Of a stretch of 64,000 nucleotides of DNA, positions 10,897 through 21,619 are shown piece by piece. How positions within the stretch are numbered: position 1 is the stretch's first letter; every line of letters begins with the position of its first letter. The position numbers and the translations under genes were made by a program. Under the pieces are notes generated by a model. It did not search any database, had not been told where the DNA came from, and saw nothing but the letters and a program-made list of their open reading frames with translations. The stretch is from Salvator merianae (Eukaryota; Chordata; Lepidosauria; Squamata; Teiidae): positions 84,084,863 to 84,148,862 of the forward strand of contig QVOM02000025.1 of assembly GCA_003586115.2 (NCBI GenBank). Direction: 5' to 3'.

Positions 10897-11488
10897 GGGC
10901 CTTTTCATACTTTCCACCTTGAAATGTTCAAATCCAAACATTCCAAGGTGGAACAGTCCCCGCAGTGCAGCAACCATCTGCACTATGAGGGCTGGAACAG
11001 CCCAGAAACAGGCTTCCAAAATTTGCAGTGTAAATGCCACCCATGTGCTATGACAGCAGCTACAGAAATGTCTGGCCGCTACCATGGTGACTGGAGACAC
11101 GGCACACAAGTGTGCAGCCACAACTGCACTGTGGTCTGCAACATTCACACCAGGAAGTAAGTGCAAACACTGGGTACTGGAAGCAGTCCAGCTGTTCCCA
11201 GTCCAGTTGTAGACTACAATTTTGTTGTCCACAGCTGGTAGCAATTGGGAGTGTCTGCAGAGTGTCTGGAACAGCATTGTCTGCATTGATGACATTGATC
11301 CAGATTAGACCATGCCATGGCCAATTAATTGGGTCTACCAGAGATCCAGATTAGGATCTCCCTTAATCTGGATCCTGCTCTATCTCATGGAGACAGAGTG
11401 GACCAGCGTCGGACATGGCAAATCTCTGTGGCTTAGAAGTGAACTACACGGACTCTTAATCTGTATTAAGGCTTATGTAGAAAGGCCC
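10897..11488 (-). mobile_element. Hairpin-bearing GGGCC MITE
   Basis: 592 bp, starting GGGCCTTTTCATACTTTCC and ending TTATGTAGAAAGGCCC. Directly inside the left end is a hairpin of 15-bp arms (TTCCACCTTGAAATG with CATTCCAAGGTGGAA, 10912-10953). Core motifs CAGTGTAAATGCCACCC and CTACCATGGTGACTGG match copies at 43559 and 50343. The right part (GATCCAGATTAGGATC, CTCATGGAGACAGAGTGGACC) matches 40465-40603 in the same orientation and, inverted, 22907 and 50343. No coding capacity; flanking 3-bp repeats do not match. Confidence 0.75.
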
Positions 11489-12820
11489 TAAATCTCTGCA
11501 ACTTCCTGAAAGTAATTTTTCACAGCCTACAGATAACCCTCTCTTGGGTCTTGTTGAGGATGCTTGGGAATTGATCAAGGGTGGGTGAATTTGTACATCA
11601 TCCTCCCCCCAAAAAAACACCCTGGAGTGACCCAATCACACATGTGGATGCTGCTTGATTTCCATAAAGATTGCCTTTTAAAAGATGCATATGTTTACAG
11701 CTTGGAGAGGAGATCATTATATAGGTTTCAAATAACTGACCTTCCAATATCTCCAGGATTATTACACATTCAAGATGGAATAAGATTTCTCCAATGCTCC
11801 AAATGGCAGGCTAAATGGAAGTCACAGTGAATCTGATCTCAGCTAAACACTGGGGTAAATTTCTTAATAGTGAAAGCCATTTTGCTCTGAAATAGATTTC
11901 AATAGATGTATGATCTCTTACTACTGTAGGTTTTTAAGCAGAAACTGGATATCTACCTGTTAGTGAAACTATTTTAGTGGTGCCCAAGGTATGACCATCG
12001 AGATATGGTGAAACTGTAGCTCCTATGAGTCCCAGTCATGGGCAAGAAACAGTGGTCCTTCTAATTCATTATCATCTGGAAGGCCCAAGTATGGCCACTC
12101 CAGCATGCAGATTAATGTCACTGCATTAAACAAGGCGCTGCTCTAAGTGATTTCAAAGACACCTCTTGCATTTTAATATTTTATCAGGAATTGTACTTAG
12201 GTATGGGAGAGAAAGACAAAATTCAGCAGAAACTGGCAATATATTCTTTGGAGAAGCACTGTTTTTCCTAATCCCCATGAGAAATCCTCCATTTCCCATC
12301 ATCTTTTAGAGTAATGGACCATTTGAAAGCTATGACTCTCATGCTCAAATTGTTTTGTAACACTGATGTTGTGCCATTATTTCTATTCATCTCCAAAACT
12401 CTCTGCAATTCCTGGTGTTCAACAATAGTAAAGAGCTGAACAAATATTTAAAATTGAGGGGAAACAAATGGGTGGTGGGAGAACTTCTTGGTGTGCATTA
12501 AGTCTCTGCTGTTATTCTATAAAAGTATAAGACACTACCAAGTAATTATTGAAGATTTGTGACAAGCTGCTTGCTTGTTTTAGTCAGGTCTAACTGGATG
12601 GAATGAAATGTGGTCACTGTTTTGACACTTTCAAAGAGAAGGATCACAAGAAGAGGTCCATTTAGTGCGCTGGAAGAGCGTTGCAAGTAGCTGGAAGTAA
12701 CTAATAGATCCATTTATAATATGGAAGAGGTCACTGCTTTACTTTTTTAAAATTCTGAAGTTATTGCTTGTGGGATGTTTCCTGGTATATGGATATCATT
12801 ATTGTTTTTTTTTAAAAAAA
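11489..12820. other. No gene or repeat recognised
   Basis: Unique-looking AT-rich sequence over about 1.3 kb. An 88-codon frame at 11564-11830 has no recognisable features. No tRNA-like, exon-like or transposon ends were seen. Confidence 0.4.

Positions 12821-12863
<43 letters not shown>
12821..12863. repeat. (ATT)n microsatellite
   Basis: About 14 copies of ATT preceded by poly-T and poly-A runs. Confidence 0.95.
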
Positions 12864-12864
<1 letters not shown>

Positions 12865-12984
12865 AATAATGTTTTGGCAGACTTCATCAGACATTTTCTC
12901 CTCTATTTCCAGAAGCTGTGGAATATAAAATATACTGGGCCATTACACTTGCAAAGGATGGCACAGAATTGGGGAAGTGTGTGG

Positions 12985-13605
12985 TAGGGATGTGCACGAA
13001 AGCACTTTCCCCTTTTTGCTTCGCAGCACTGCGAAGCAACAGAGCTTCATTTTTGCATGAAAACTAGAGGCGTGAAAAGGAAGCCTTTTGTTTTTGCTGC
13101 GAAAATCTTCGCAGTGCCTGGGGTACTGCCTGTCACAGAGGCAGCACTTAACTTTAGCGATCGGTGAAGGTCTTCCCTTTGCATTGATTTTTTGCCGTTT
13201 CCGATCGCTCTCTCTCATTCCCCCTATTCTTTCTGTGTGCGCATGCGAGTGACAGAATAGGGGGAATGAGAGAGCTATCAGAAACGGAGAAAAATCAATG
13301 CGAAGGGAAGACCTTTGCTGATCGCTAAAGTTAAGTGCTGCTTCTGTGACAGGCAGCACTTAACTTTACTCTGCAACCTCTTTAAGGCTGTGAAGCTTCC
13401 AGGCTTCGATGCCATGGAGCTTCTAGTGGCCAAAAAAGAGGGAGCTTTTGGCAAATGGTGAAGGTCTCGAAGTACAGCGAAAGTCACTGGGACCTTCGCT
13501 ATTCGCATTCGCTGTCCCTTTTTCTTTTCGTATTTTGTGCGAAGATGGAGGAAACGCCATTTTCGCGTGAAATTCGATAGGGACGAAGCTTCATGCACAT
13601 CCCTA
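12985..13605. mobile_element. 621-bp hAT-like MITE with perfect 8-bp duplication
   Basis: Starts TAGGGATGTGCACGAAAGC and ends GCTTCATGCACATCCCTA. It is flanked by identical 8-bp repeats GTGTGTGG at 12977-12984 and 13606-13613, the target-duplication length of hAT elements. The interior holds a large inverted repeat (next entry) and CpG-rich, AGCTTCG-type sequence unlike its AT-rich surroundings. Frames of up to 138 codons overlap it but encode nothing recognisable. It is the largest of its group here. Confidence 0.92.
13128..13366. repeat. Large internal palindrome of the hAT-like MITE
   Basis: The left arm begins near TGCCTGTCACAGAGGCAGC and contains CACTTAACTTTAGCGATC, GGTCTTCCCTTTGCATTG and CTCATTCCCCCTATTC. 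The right arm carries the complements (GAATAGGGGGAATGAG, CAATGCGAAGGGAAGACC, GATCGCTAAAGTTAAGTG, GACAGGCAGC). The arms are about 105 bp each around a short GC-rich centre near 13240 (GTGCGCATGCG). A transcript would form a long hairpin. Confidence 0.85.
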
Positions 13606-13613
13606 GTGTGTGG

Positions 13614-14431
13614 AGGGTTGAACTGTCCTAGTCTGGAACTGAGCTGAAACTCTATGGGCTTAGTCCTGGCATTTCTTACCCTTGTGCTGGCTCTGAAAGC
13701 AAGGAATGAATGTTCCTAGCCTGGAGCCCTTCAGGGGACTCATTTCAGCAGTCTACTTTGTATTGTCAAAATGTGTCCCCCTGGTATACTGGGTCATGGA
13801 ACCTTCTATGGTTCGGTATACCAACTGCTAGTATGCCTGTAGAACTTTCTAAACAGCCTACCAGTATACCAGACCAGGGAACCACTTTGTTGATGAAGAA
13901 TACTGGAAATGGGCAGGCCTCCCTTGGACTGCACTTGTGTGCATAAGGGAGTCTTCCCATACGGTATACCAGCAAGTGTGAAAATGGCAGCTTGGTAGCT
14001 ACCAACAGTGGCAGCTGGTGGGTAGTGGAGCTGGCGAGGTGCTGAGTACCTCCTACTAGATAGAGGTAGAGAGCAAGTAGATACGTCAAACTAAAGTTCA
14101 GCATTAGTGAACCATGCAAAGAGTGCCAGAAATGGTCATTATGGCATTGCTCACAAGCGTGATACAGCCCTATCCACTCCCAGCTCCAAGGCAGCTGGAA
14201 GACAAGAATTAGGAACAAAGGGTACACAGTGAAGAGCAGATGTATTGTCTGTTCAGTTGTACTGGTGTTCCTATATACTTGACAGATATTCTATTTTAAA
14301 AGGCAGCATGGTTTCAGACTAGAACCTAGGTCTGAATCTTCACTTAGTCACGAAAGCTCACTGGTTGAACTTTGACCATTCATAGCCTTTCAGTCTATGC
14401 CTCACAGGGTTGAAATAAGGTTAAAATTGGA
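13614..14431. other. Partly MITE-derived sequence, no gene
   Basis: Part of this stretch (about 13728-14000) resembles the element at 30647-31788: CCTACCAGTATACCAGACC and CAGGCCTCCCTTGGACTGC line up with the region right of 31627. The ends are not clear. The remainder (14000-14430) shows nothing recognisable. Confidence 0.45.
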
Positions 14432-14432
14432 T

Positions 14433-14498
<66 letters not shown>

Positions 14499-14525
14499 TC
14501 TTTTCCTTTCTTCCTTCCTTCCTTT
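14432..14525. repeat. (TTTC)n microsatellite with TTCC tail
   Basis: About 16 uninterrupted TTTC units to 14495, then interrupted TTCC units. The Lys/Arg/Glu-rich minus-strand frame over it is an artefact. Confidence 0.95.
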
Positions 14526-15371
14526 CACACTACCTCTACCCACCTTTCTTGACATGATATTTTCTGACAGAGAAGAACCAAGACAATTGAGCATAACAGC
14601 CCCAAATAACAAATTAAAATATAATAACTAATACTACAAATAAATTATAATAGCTGTCATAATAGTCACGATTTTGAGGGAAAACTTATCAAACTGTAAG
14701 CTGCTCCAAAGATAATTTAAAAATAGTTGGAAGAAGGGCTGCATCCAGACAGGGTGTAAAAAACTAGGTGTAACCTGGAGCGATGTTGAGATTGCAAGAA
14801 GTGTCTATGGCAGGGTTTCTCTGGCAATGTCTGTTCACAGCAGGCACGGTAAACCCAGATCTCCAGTACGAAACAAAACAAGCAATCAGAAACAAATTAT
14901 GGTGCAGTGTTCCATTGTCTTTAGGGACAGAAGGATGTCAGTAATATATAGGATTCATGACTGTAGAATTACATAGCCTGGGGTAGAAATGTACCCCATA
15001 TCTGAGAAATAATTTGTTGCTATTTGAAAAATCTACTCTGTGATTTAACAATGAATATCAAATGAAATAACAGTGGCATGTCTTTGTTTATCAGAGATTT
15101 TAAAGACAGATTAAAGATGAGTCTTAAATATTAGAATGAAAGAGAGAAGAAGGAGAGAATAGTTAAGGATACCATAAATCAAGGGATGAAATCCATGACT
15201 GAACTGAAGTCTGATGGCCATCCATTTTCAGTTTTTATACCAAGTTTGATTGAAGAGACACCATAAAATATGAACCTGCCAATGCACCAAATTATGATTA
15301 AGTGATGGGACAATATGCACGCAAATTTTCTGCAGTTGCCAAGTCCTGGACACACACAGTCAGACACAAAG
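14526..15371. other. No gene; possible MITE end
   Basis: GGGCTGCATCCAGACAGGG at 14738 is a good match to the GGCTGCATCCAGAC ends of the elements at 23100 and 48795, but no matching right end was found. The remainder is unassigned. Confidence 0.4.
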
Positions 15372-15552
15372 ACTGTTTCTGTGCTAGGCCTTATTCTGGA
15401 TTATATCTTAGAATGTGGACCTGCCATCCACCTACTAGGGCAGACTACAGCAGAGCCCCAGGAGGGCCTGACATAGTCTTCACTGGCACGCAGAAGGCAG
15501 GTCCCTATTCTGGGATATAATCCAGAATAAGGCCTAGTGCAGAAGGTGCCAT
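15372..15552. mobile_element. Foldback MITE (relative of 7607 and 32473)
   Basis: About 180 bp. The left arm has GCCTTATTCTGGATTATATC and GACCTGCCATCC; the right arm has the complements (GGCAGGTCCCTATTCTGG, GATATAATCCAGAATAAGGC), ending GTGCAGAAGGTGCC. Flanking triplets AAA and ATA match at two of three bases. No coding capacity; frames of 60-70 codons over it are translations of the arms. Confidence 0.8.
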
Positions 15553-15675
15553 ATACTAGGGTTTTGTTACTATGTGATCTGAAACAACATTTAAACATAA
15601 TTTTTACAACATAAATATACTAAAAAGAAATGCGCAGAAAGCTGCAGAAGGATGCAGACTGGAAGTGAAATTACA

Positions 15676-15862
15676 TAAGAACATAAGATAAGCCTTGCTG
15701 GATCAGGCCACGGCCCATCTAGTTCAGCATTCTGTTTCACACAGTGGTGCACCAATTGCTTCTGGGCATTCTCAAGCAGAATAAAAGGCAAAACCTTCAC
15801 CTACTCTTGACTCCCTGCAAATAGTTTTACAGACATCCTGCCTGTCTTTCCAACCTGGAGAT
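15676..15862 (-). mobile_element. CR1-like LINE 3' end
   Basis: Reads ACATAAGAACATAAGATAAG, then GGATCAGGCC, CCCATCTAG and CAAAACCTTCACC. On the minus strand this is the 3' terminus that also occurs forward at 23498-23877 and 51562-51928. It ends in CTTATGTTCTTATG-type short repeats, as CR1-group LINEs often do. 5'-truncated, no coding sequence. The family name is inferred. Confidence 0.7.
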
Positions 15863-16010
15863 AGTTTTTTTAATTAAACTATCTCAATCTTTTTGCATTT
15901 CCCCCATGCATCTATTAGTGAATGACAGCTGGAAGGCTTTGCATAGTTTCATTGCTCTTTTTCAGGTCCATTGTGTGCTGCAAATTGCTCCTTGATTTAA
16001 CACAGATGTA
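15863..16010. other. No gene or repeat recognised
   Basis: Short AT-rich interval with a TTTTTTTAATTAAACTATCT run. Confidence 0.4.
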
Positions 16011-16608
16011 GGGTAATTCTGCACTGGCTGATATGCCAGACCAGCAAGTGTACTAGGAACATCCCTTCTACATTCTGGTGGGAAGGGGCCTTTTCCCAGT
16101 GCCTTCCTTAGACTTAGATTTCCTCTCTCTGTTTGCATATAATGATATTATATCTGCTTAGATCCATCTCAGACTACCTCCAGACAGATGGAGATGAAAA
16201 TGCAGGATCTTGTTTACATTCCACAGTTCTTCTTACAATTCCTGCCAGACACCAGGGCAAAAGTTCTGGCCAAACCCGGGCCCTTACCTTGTCTGGCTCT
16301 TGATCCTGTGGTGGCATGGTGGGTATTTCCAGGTATTCTGATGGTGCAAAATACCCCGAAGTATGGAAGGCTGGCCCCGTGCTTGTGTACTGGGTATTTC
16401 TGGCCCAGTTTGGCCCCTGCCCTTGTGTGGTGGGCATTTCCAACAAGATGGATCCTGGGAGCAAGCATCAAGACAAGGAAAGTAGCATCGCTTTTTCTGG
16501 AAAACCCAGATTTGAAGTTCCTTTTTTTTCCAGAATAGTGATATTCTGGGATTTCACTGCTATATTTTAGGGCAGCGACGGCTCATCACTGTAAGTGCGA
16601 ATGTTCAC
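16011..16608. mobile_element. Possible GGGCC-type MITE
   Basis: Starts GGGTAATTCTGCACTGG and ends GTAAGTGCGAATGTTCAC, which resemble the ends of the GGGCC group. The interior has three spaced GGGTATTTC/GGGCATTTCC motifs (16320-16440). No matching flank duplication was found, so the boundaries and membership are tentative. Confidence 0.4.
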
Positions 16609-16929
16609 AAGCCACTGGAATGGGCAATTGCTGGCTACAAAACCATGCCCCTCCCTGGGCGGGTCTTGCAGCAACATGCGACACTATGGAGGCCCCGCGG
16701 CCAGTGATCGCCCCTTCCTGCAGCTTGCGAACACCCGCTCTTAAAGGAACGAGCCACAGCTGTCTCAGGGCTATGTGTGGCAATTCTAATATAGAGCCAG
16801 GATAATCCTGGGTTTTAGGGTCTGTCTGAACCCAACCACAGATGCATTATGGGAGAAAATAGGTTGTGCTATGCCAGCCATCTTTTGGATGAGTTTGCCT
16901 ATAGTTACTGACCCTTCATATGCTTCAGA
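16609..16929. other. No gene; locally GC-rich
   Basis: A GC-richer patch at 16640-16750 (GGCCCCGCGGCCAGTG) stands out from its surroundings. It has no CpG-island length and no gene signals. It may be a piece of an old MITE. Confidence 0.35.
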
Positions 16930-17510
16930 GGGCGTTTTTGCACTTACCAGAGGAGAACATTCTAATTAGCAGGCTTCAGGCCAGTGAAGATGGAGTCTGT
17001 TGAGTGCTAGATGCACTTGCCAGCCAGGGAAATGTCTCCAAGCTGACCAGCAGAGGGAGCAGTGGAGATGGGAATCTGCTAGGCAGGAAGTGAGGTAACG
17101 AATCATAGAGGCACGGATGCGAAGATAGAGCTAGTAATCCAAACCATAGAGCTACTGCTTCGAAGTTAGAGGAGCTCCTTTCAGAACTGTCCTTGAAATG
17201 GCAGCCAGGGTGCGAAACCCAAAGGGCAAACTGGGTTGCGAAGCAGCAGACCGCACCTGCGCGACCGCGCCAGCCCCTCCCTGCCGCCGTTTCTAGCCAG
17301 GAAGCACTGCAAAAGCAACTTCCCCGATCTGTGCTTGATCTCTCAGGTCAAAATCAAGACAGCGAATTACTTGTCTAGCTTTCCCCAGCTTCAGGTATGT
17401 ATCAGGTGAGCCTCAGTGAGAATCGGGAATGGTGTGTGCACGCAAGAGTGCGAATCCTCCGTTCTAGCGAGCGGCCAAGAACGGTCTGCCTCGGAAGTGC
17501 GAACAGGCTC
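16930..17510. mobile_element. GGGCC-type MITE with 3-bp duplication AGA
   Basis: 581 bp, starting GGGCGTTTTTGCACTTACC and ending GGAAGTGCGAACAGGCTC. Flanked by AGA at 16927-16929 and AGA at 17511-17513. Homologous to the element at 30965-31626: shared ACCAGCAGAGGGA, GAAATGGCAGCC-type block, TTACTTGTCT and ATCAGGTATG. At the position of the minisatellite in that copy, this one has only GGGTGCGAAACCCAAAGGGC, the likely ancestral state. No coding capacity. Confidence 0.85.
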
Positions 17511-18034
17511 AGAGTATCTACAAGTTTCCTTGATCCTTAGTTTGAAAACTACTGCTTTGAAGAATTTCAACACATTTGGTTTGAAGAAGGCCTTGTGCCT
17601 TAGTTCTTTTTCCTGAAATAGACCTATTAAAAGCACAAAATTTACTGTCCACCTGTCTGACTAGATTTTATCAACAGCAAAGCATTTTTTACACTCAATA
17701 TGTGATTAAACAAACCCCATTTACCAGTGCAGTAAAACATAATAGAGACCAAAGCTTTTAAAAGGCCTCCTAAATCAAAGTAGCAGTTTCCAGAACAGAA
17801 GGTGAAATGTGCCTTTTATAATATCTGATAAATGAATGGAAACATTAAAAGAGGGAAATTTACAGGGCAGATTTTGAACTCTTAAAAGATCAGCATAGCT
17901 CTCTTGGGAGGGGTCTCGGTGTCCCAGTTAGATATTAGATTGGGGAAGGGAGTGAATTCAGCACTAGCTTCCCCTTAAGTGCATGCTGGCTACAATCTCA
18001 ACAAATTATGGTAATCCCTAACTATGTAACATAC
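17511..18034. other. No gene or repeat recognised
   Basis: AT-rich unassigned sequence. Confidence 0.4.
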
Positions 18035-18124
18035 GACAGCCAGTGTAATGCAGTGTCTGGATTGTCAGGCTAGAATCTAGGAGTCTGTGGAATCAAATCT
18101 CCACTCTGCCATGAAAGTTTACTG
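18035..18124 (+). mobile_element. Sauria-type SINE, 5' half (interrupted)
   Basis: Sequence GCCAGTGTAATGCAGTGTC followed by GGAATCAAATCTCCACTCTG and CATGAAAGTTTACTG corresponds to the tRNA-derived head of a lizard SINE. The SINE is split by an insertion and continues at 18459. The promoter boxes are decayed. Confidence 0.7.
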
Positions 18125-18458
18125 AGCCAGAATTCACCACCACCTTAGGCCCTTTTTCCAGGCCTCAGAAAAGTCCAGACATAGGGCTAATAGAAAGCTT
18201 CATGTTGTTACTTTATTTGCAATAACAGAATACAAAGGACATTTGCTAGCAGTAGGCATACAAACATTTCCAAACTATTTTCCTTTTCCACTCCTCCCTG
18301 CCCCAGTGCCTGGTAGAATCAACATCCAGGCTCCCAGGCCTTCAGCATTCCAGCTAACCACCAACAGGAGGGAAGACTGGAGTAATCAGAAAAGCAAGCA
18401 AGCATAGCTAGGAACTGAAAATATGCAAAGATGGCTGCACAGTGGTCAATGTGCTGAC
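18125..18458 (-). mobile_element. 334-bp insertion in a SINE, possible solo LTR
   Basis: It splits a SINE and is flanked by ACTG at 18121-18124 and ACTG at 18459-18462. Removing the insert and one ACTG restores the expected SINE order. On the minus strand it has an AATAAAG signal (about 18218-18212) and ends near GAATTCTGGCT, and the alternative ends TGTCAGC...GGCTCA would obey the TG...CA rule. A 4-bp duplication and a poly(A) signal fit a solo LTR, but the class is not settled. Confidence 0.5.
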
Positions 18459-18596
18459 ACTGGATGACCTTGGGTCAGGCACAACCTTCCAGTCTTACCT
18501 TTATCACAGGGGTGTTGTGAAGATAAAATGGAGGGGAGGAGAATAGTGTGCCCTACCTTGGGCTCTTTGGAGAAAATAAATAATAATAAATAGACT
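18459..18596 (+). mobile_element. Sauria-type SINE, 3' half
   Basis: Continues the SINE at 18035-18124: ACTGGATGACCTTGGGTCAGG, then GGGGTGTTGTGAAGAT, ending in an AATAAATAATAATAAA tail. The head and tail together correspond to one element of about 230 bp. Confidence 0.7.
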
Positions 18597-18673
18597 TGAT
18601 TTGTATAAGATGCACACATTCTTACACTTTTTTCTTTACATTTTCTGCACTTGCTCTCATCTTTGATCTTTTT
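18597..18673. other. No gene
   Basis: Short T-rich stretch between the SINE tail and the half MITE. Confidence 0.4.
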
Positions 18674-18765
18674 GGGCCTTTCTGCACTGGGCCTTATTTA
18701 GGATTATATTCCAGAATGGTGCCCTGCCATCCACATGCTTGTTCAGACTATGGCAGGTCCAGGGC
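18674..18765. mobile_element. Half of a foldback MITE
   Basis: GGGCCTTTCTGCACTGGGCC, then ATTATATTCCAGAATGG and CTGCCATCC match the left arm of the element at 7607. The right arm is missing and the copy ends in a poly-T/poly-A junction near 18770-18785. Confidence 0.75.
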
Positions 18766-19257
18766 TGATTTTTTTTTTAAAAAAATGCTGGAGCAACTCT
18801 TTAAATGTCTTGAATATAGCCAGAGCAGAATGGCAAAAGAAGTTATTTTAAGGGTCATAATACATGTTCTTACTGTAAGGGCAGTTCCATTCTGAGTTTT
18901 GACTGCCTAGAAAGCCCTGTTCCCTATTTGAATGATCTAAATTTGAACTGTTTTGCACACCTTTAAAATAGGGAGACAGTAGTCTCAGTAATGGGAATAG
19001 TTCATCATCATCTGGTCAGGAAAAGACTATTGAATGAGTTTGTCACTGATGTGCAAATCAGAAGCCTTCTGGTTTACAGATTGAGATTTCAGCTCGATGT
19101 TACTTTGTGCATTGCTTCATAAACTGAATGTTGCTGTCCCTCATTTATTTTTTATACTGTCATCATTGTGCATGGCATTTTATAGATGCACACTTCCCTG
19201 CTAAAAGGAGCTGAAAATATATATTTGGCACACAAGAAAGAAACAAAGGAAGGAAAA
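18766..19257. other. No gene or repeat recognised
   Basis: Unassigned AT-rich sequence. Confidence 0.4.
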
Positions 19258-19809
19258 TGTCATGTCCTGCCCTGCACCAGTCGAAGCCGATTCCTTGGAA
19301 TCCTCAGATGATATCAGGGCAGCAGGACACAGTGACCCTCTAGGGGCAGAAGCCCCTGACCTAAGTGGAACAGGCTATCCAGGACCTGGGTCTTCCCATA
19401 GCCCAGAGAGGGAGAGCCCTCTCCCTAGCCAGCAGAGACAGGAGAAGGTTAAAAGTCTTAGGGCTTCAAGACTAAAACAAAAGATGAAAGAACCCTGCCC
19501 ATGCTCTCCCCACCTCTTGAACTCTGAGTCTGGTCTGGAGGGATAAAAAGCCAGGAAGAACCTGCATCAGGTGTTGCTGGCTACCTGTCCTGTAAGCAAC
19601 TCCCACATTCCTGTATGTTTCTGTCAGACTGACTGACCCTGACTCCTGCCTGAATTTGCACTTGCTTGGCTGCTTCTCTGGATCAGGTAACAAAACTGTC
19701 CTGTACAAGACTTACTGCTGCAATTAGTAAAGACCAACTGCTCAAGCTGTTTGTAGTCTGCTGCGTGCTGATTGATTGGGGCTGGGACTTCTCACTGTCC
19801 AGTGTGACA
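19258..19809 (+). mobile_element. LTR-like unit (solo or truncated LTR)
   Basis: Starts TGTCATGTCC and ends AGTGTGACA, an inverted TGTCA/TGACA pair obeying the TG...CA rule. It has a TATA-like GGATAAAAAGCC at about 19540 and a possible poly(A) signal (AGTAAA, about 19727) before a T/G-rich segment, the U3-R-U5 order of a retrotransposon LTR. It is GC-richer than its surroundings. No flanking duplication was seen and no primer binding site is evident, so it may be a 5' LTR cut off by the CR1-like fragment that follows. Frames of up to 94 codons over it are not recognisable. Confidence 0.5.
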
Positions 19810-19854
19810 GGACAGAAAATGACAACAAGGATTCACCAAGCCAGATTGGGAAGT

Positions 19855-19928
19855 CTTAGGGTGACATCACACAGCCCATCTAGTCCAGCATCCTGTCTCA
19901 CATAGTGGTCCACCAATAGCTTCTGGGA
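19855..19928 (-). mobile_element. Short CR1-like LINE 3' fragment
   Basis: CCCATCTAGTCCAGCATCC and GGTCCACCAATAGCTTCTGG match the minus-strand 3' end seen at 15676. Only about 70 bp remain. Confidence 0.6.
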
Positions 19929-21619
19929 AATGTTGTCATTGAAACATTTCAACATGCTGGTTGGAGGTGATGGAAGCTCGGTAACATCAGGAGTGGAGAG
20001 TTATATATGCCACACTGATTTGTAAGGAAGTCACAGATAACAGTCTAGACATAGTATGACTATGCACCTCTAGGCGTAGTACGATTCTGTGTCTCTTGTG
20101 AGTGAAAATTAATTTTCATTGAAATCCAGCCTCATGCTGTTTCAATCTCATTTTAACCTCAGATTTCCTGAATTTCATTGTTAGAGTCAGACTTGAGGGC
20201 TGCCATGCCCTGATGCTAAATAGGCCTCCATCTAAGTACCAAATGTTTATTGCAATAAAGTAACGTGAGGGGAAATTGGGGTAAACTAGTCATTTGAAAT
20301 ATCACGAGGTAATTGGCATCTGTTGACCTTTGAATATATTTAACTTAGTTAATAATGTGAGTCTTCTGACTGTTAAGTGCCATCTTCCAGATAGAAGAAC
20401 TATTACAAATAATCTTATTTCTGCTCTCTACTGCTATTGCTGTCAAAATATCTTTTGAGAATATATAAAAGTACCAACTCCGTAGCCTAACAGGGTCAGT
20501 TCAAGCCCTTGGCTCTAAGTGTGCTGTTAATGACCTTTCAGGCTGTAGAAGACTGCAGTGACATGTTATTAATTAGTGTGTCATGACTGTTGCCCATTAG
20601 CAAAGCTGATTAAGGATCATCGAGATGCAGGGCTGACCTCTGAATCATTCTGATTGCTGAGTTTTAAGTGCCTTTGTAGGGATCAATAGGTTATGAGTAG
20701 TAAAGTAAGCAGAAGTCTGGCTGAGGTAACCGAGCAACTGCAACCAAGCTACAATTTCTTGGTCAGTCCTGCCTCCAATTTATGTTGTCCTTCTCTGACT
20801 TTCACAATGATCACAGACAATCTTCTGCTTCTAAGGAATCCCTTGAAATCTATCTTTTAACAGAAAGCAGTTATCATCAAACTGCTGTGTCTTTTCAGAA
20901 CTGAATTCTCTTCTATGTTGGAAGGAACCAACAAACAGTGAAAGTGAATATTAAACGAAAAGGTAATGATACTGCTTATTTCAGCTTAACTGTTAGTAAC
21001 TTGCGTAATGCAAGTTCTCAATCTACAGCTATGGAATTTTCTAATGGTCTCCTATCTAAATACTAAACACACCTGACACTGCTTAGCTTTTTGAGATCAC
21101 CTGAGGTTGGTTAGGTGATGGTTTCTTGCATATTAAGTAAACCTCTGTTAGTTATATCTCAGACATCATGTGAACATGAGGTTTTAACCCTATTGAAATG
21201 TGCACCAAATGTGTAATGGTAAGAGGTGAATGTGCTACTTTTGTTCCCTTTTATTGTTTCTGTAACGTATCAACTCATGGAAAGCAGCTGATTGAAGTAG
21301 AGAATTCATTTCATATGTCTGAGGTTCAATCACCCATAGTTCTAAAATTACAGAGACCTCCCCTAATACGGAAGGTGCCCAACTCAAGATTCTTGTGAGA
21401 GGGAGAAATGATGCCATATTTGTCCACTCCGTGCATTTACTTCCAGGAGACTCACTGTTGAAGAAAACATTTTGTGATATGCATGTGTTTGACATAAAGG
21501 TGATAACTGTTTCCACTGGATAAGGTTGGTTTTTGCTTAGCTTAGGCCTAGGATCACATTGAACTACATCAGTAAACATAAGAAGACTGGTGGTTTCTTT
21601 ACAAAGCAAGAAATCTGGA
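19929..21619. other. Repeat-poor stretch, no gene; candidate conserved non-coding DNA
   Basis: About 1.7 kb without any mobile element that I can recognise, the longest clean block in the first half of the window. It is AT-rich with homeodomain-like TAATTAG and ATTAGC sites (20565-20610) and TTAGTTAATAATG (20345). The peptide frames here, including a 166-codon minus-strand one, are not recognisable. Conservation cannot be judged from one sequence. Confidence 0.4.
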
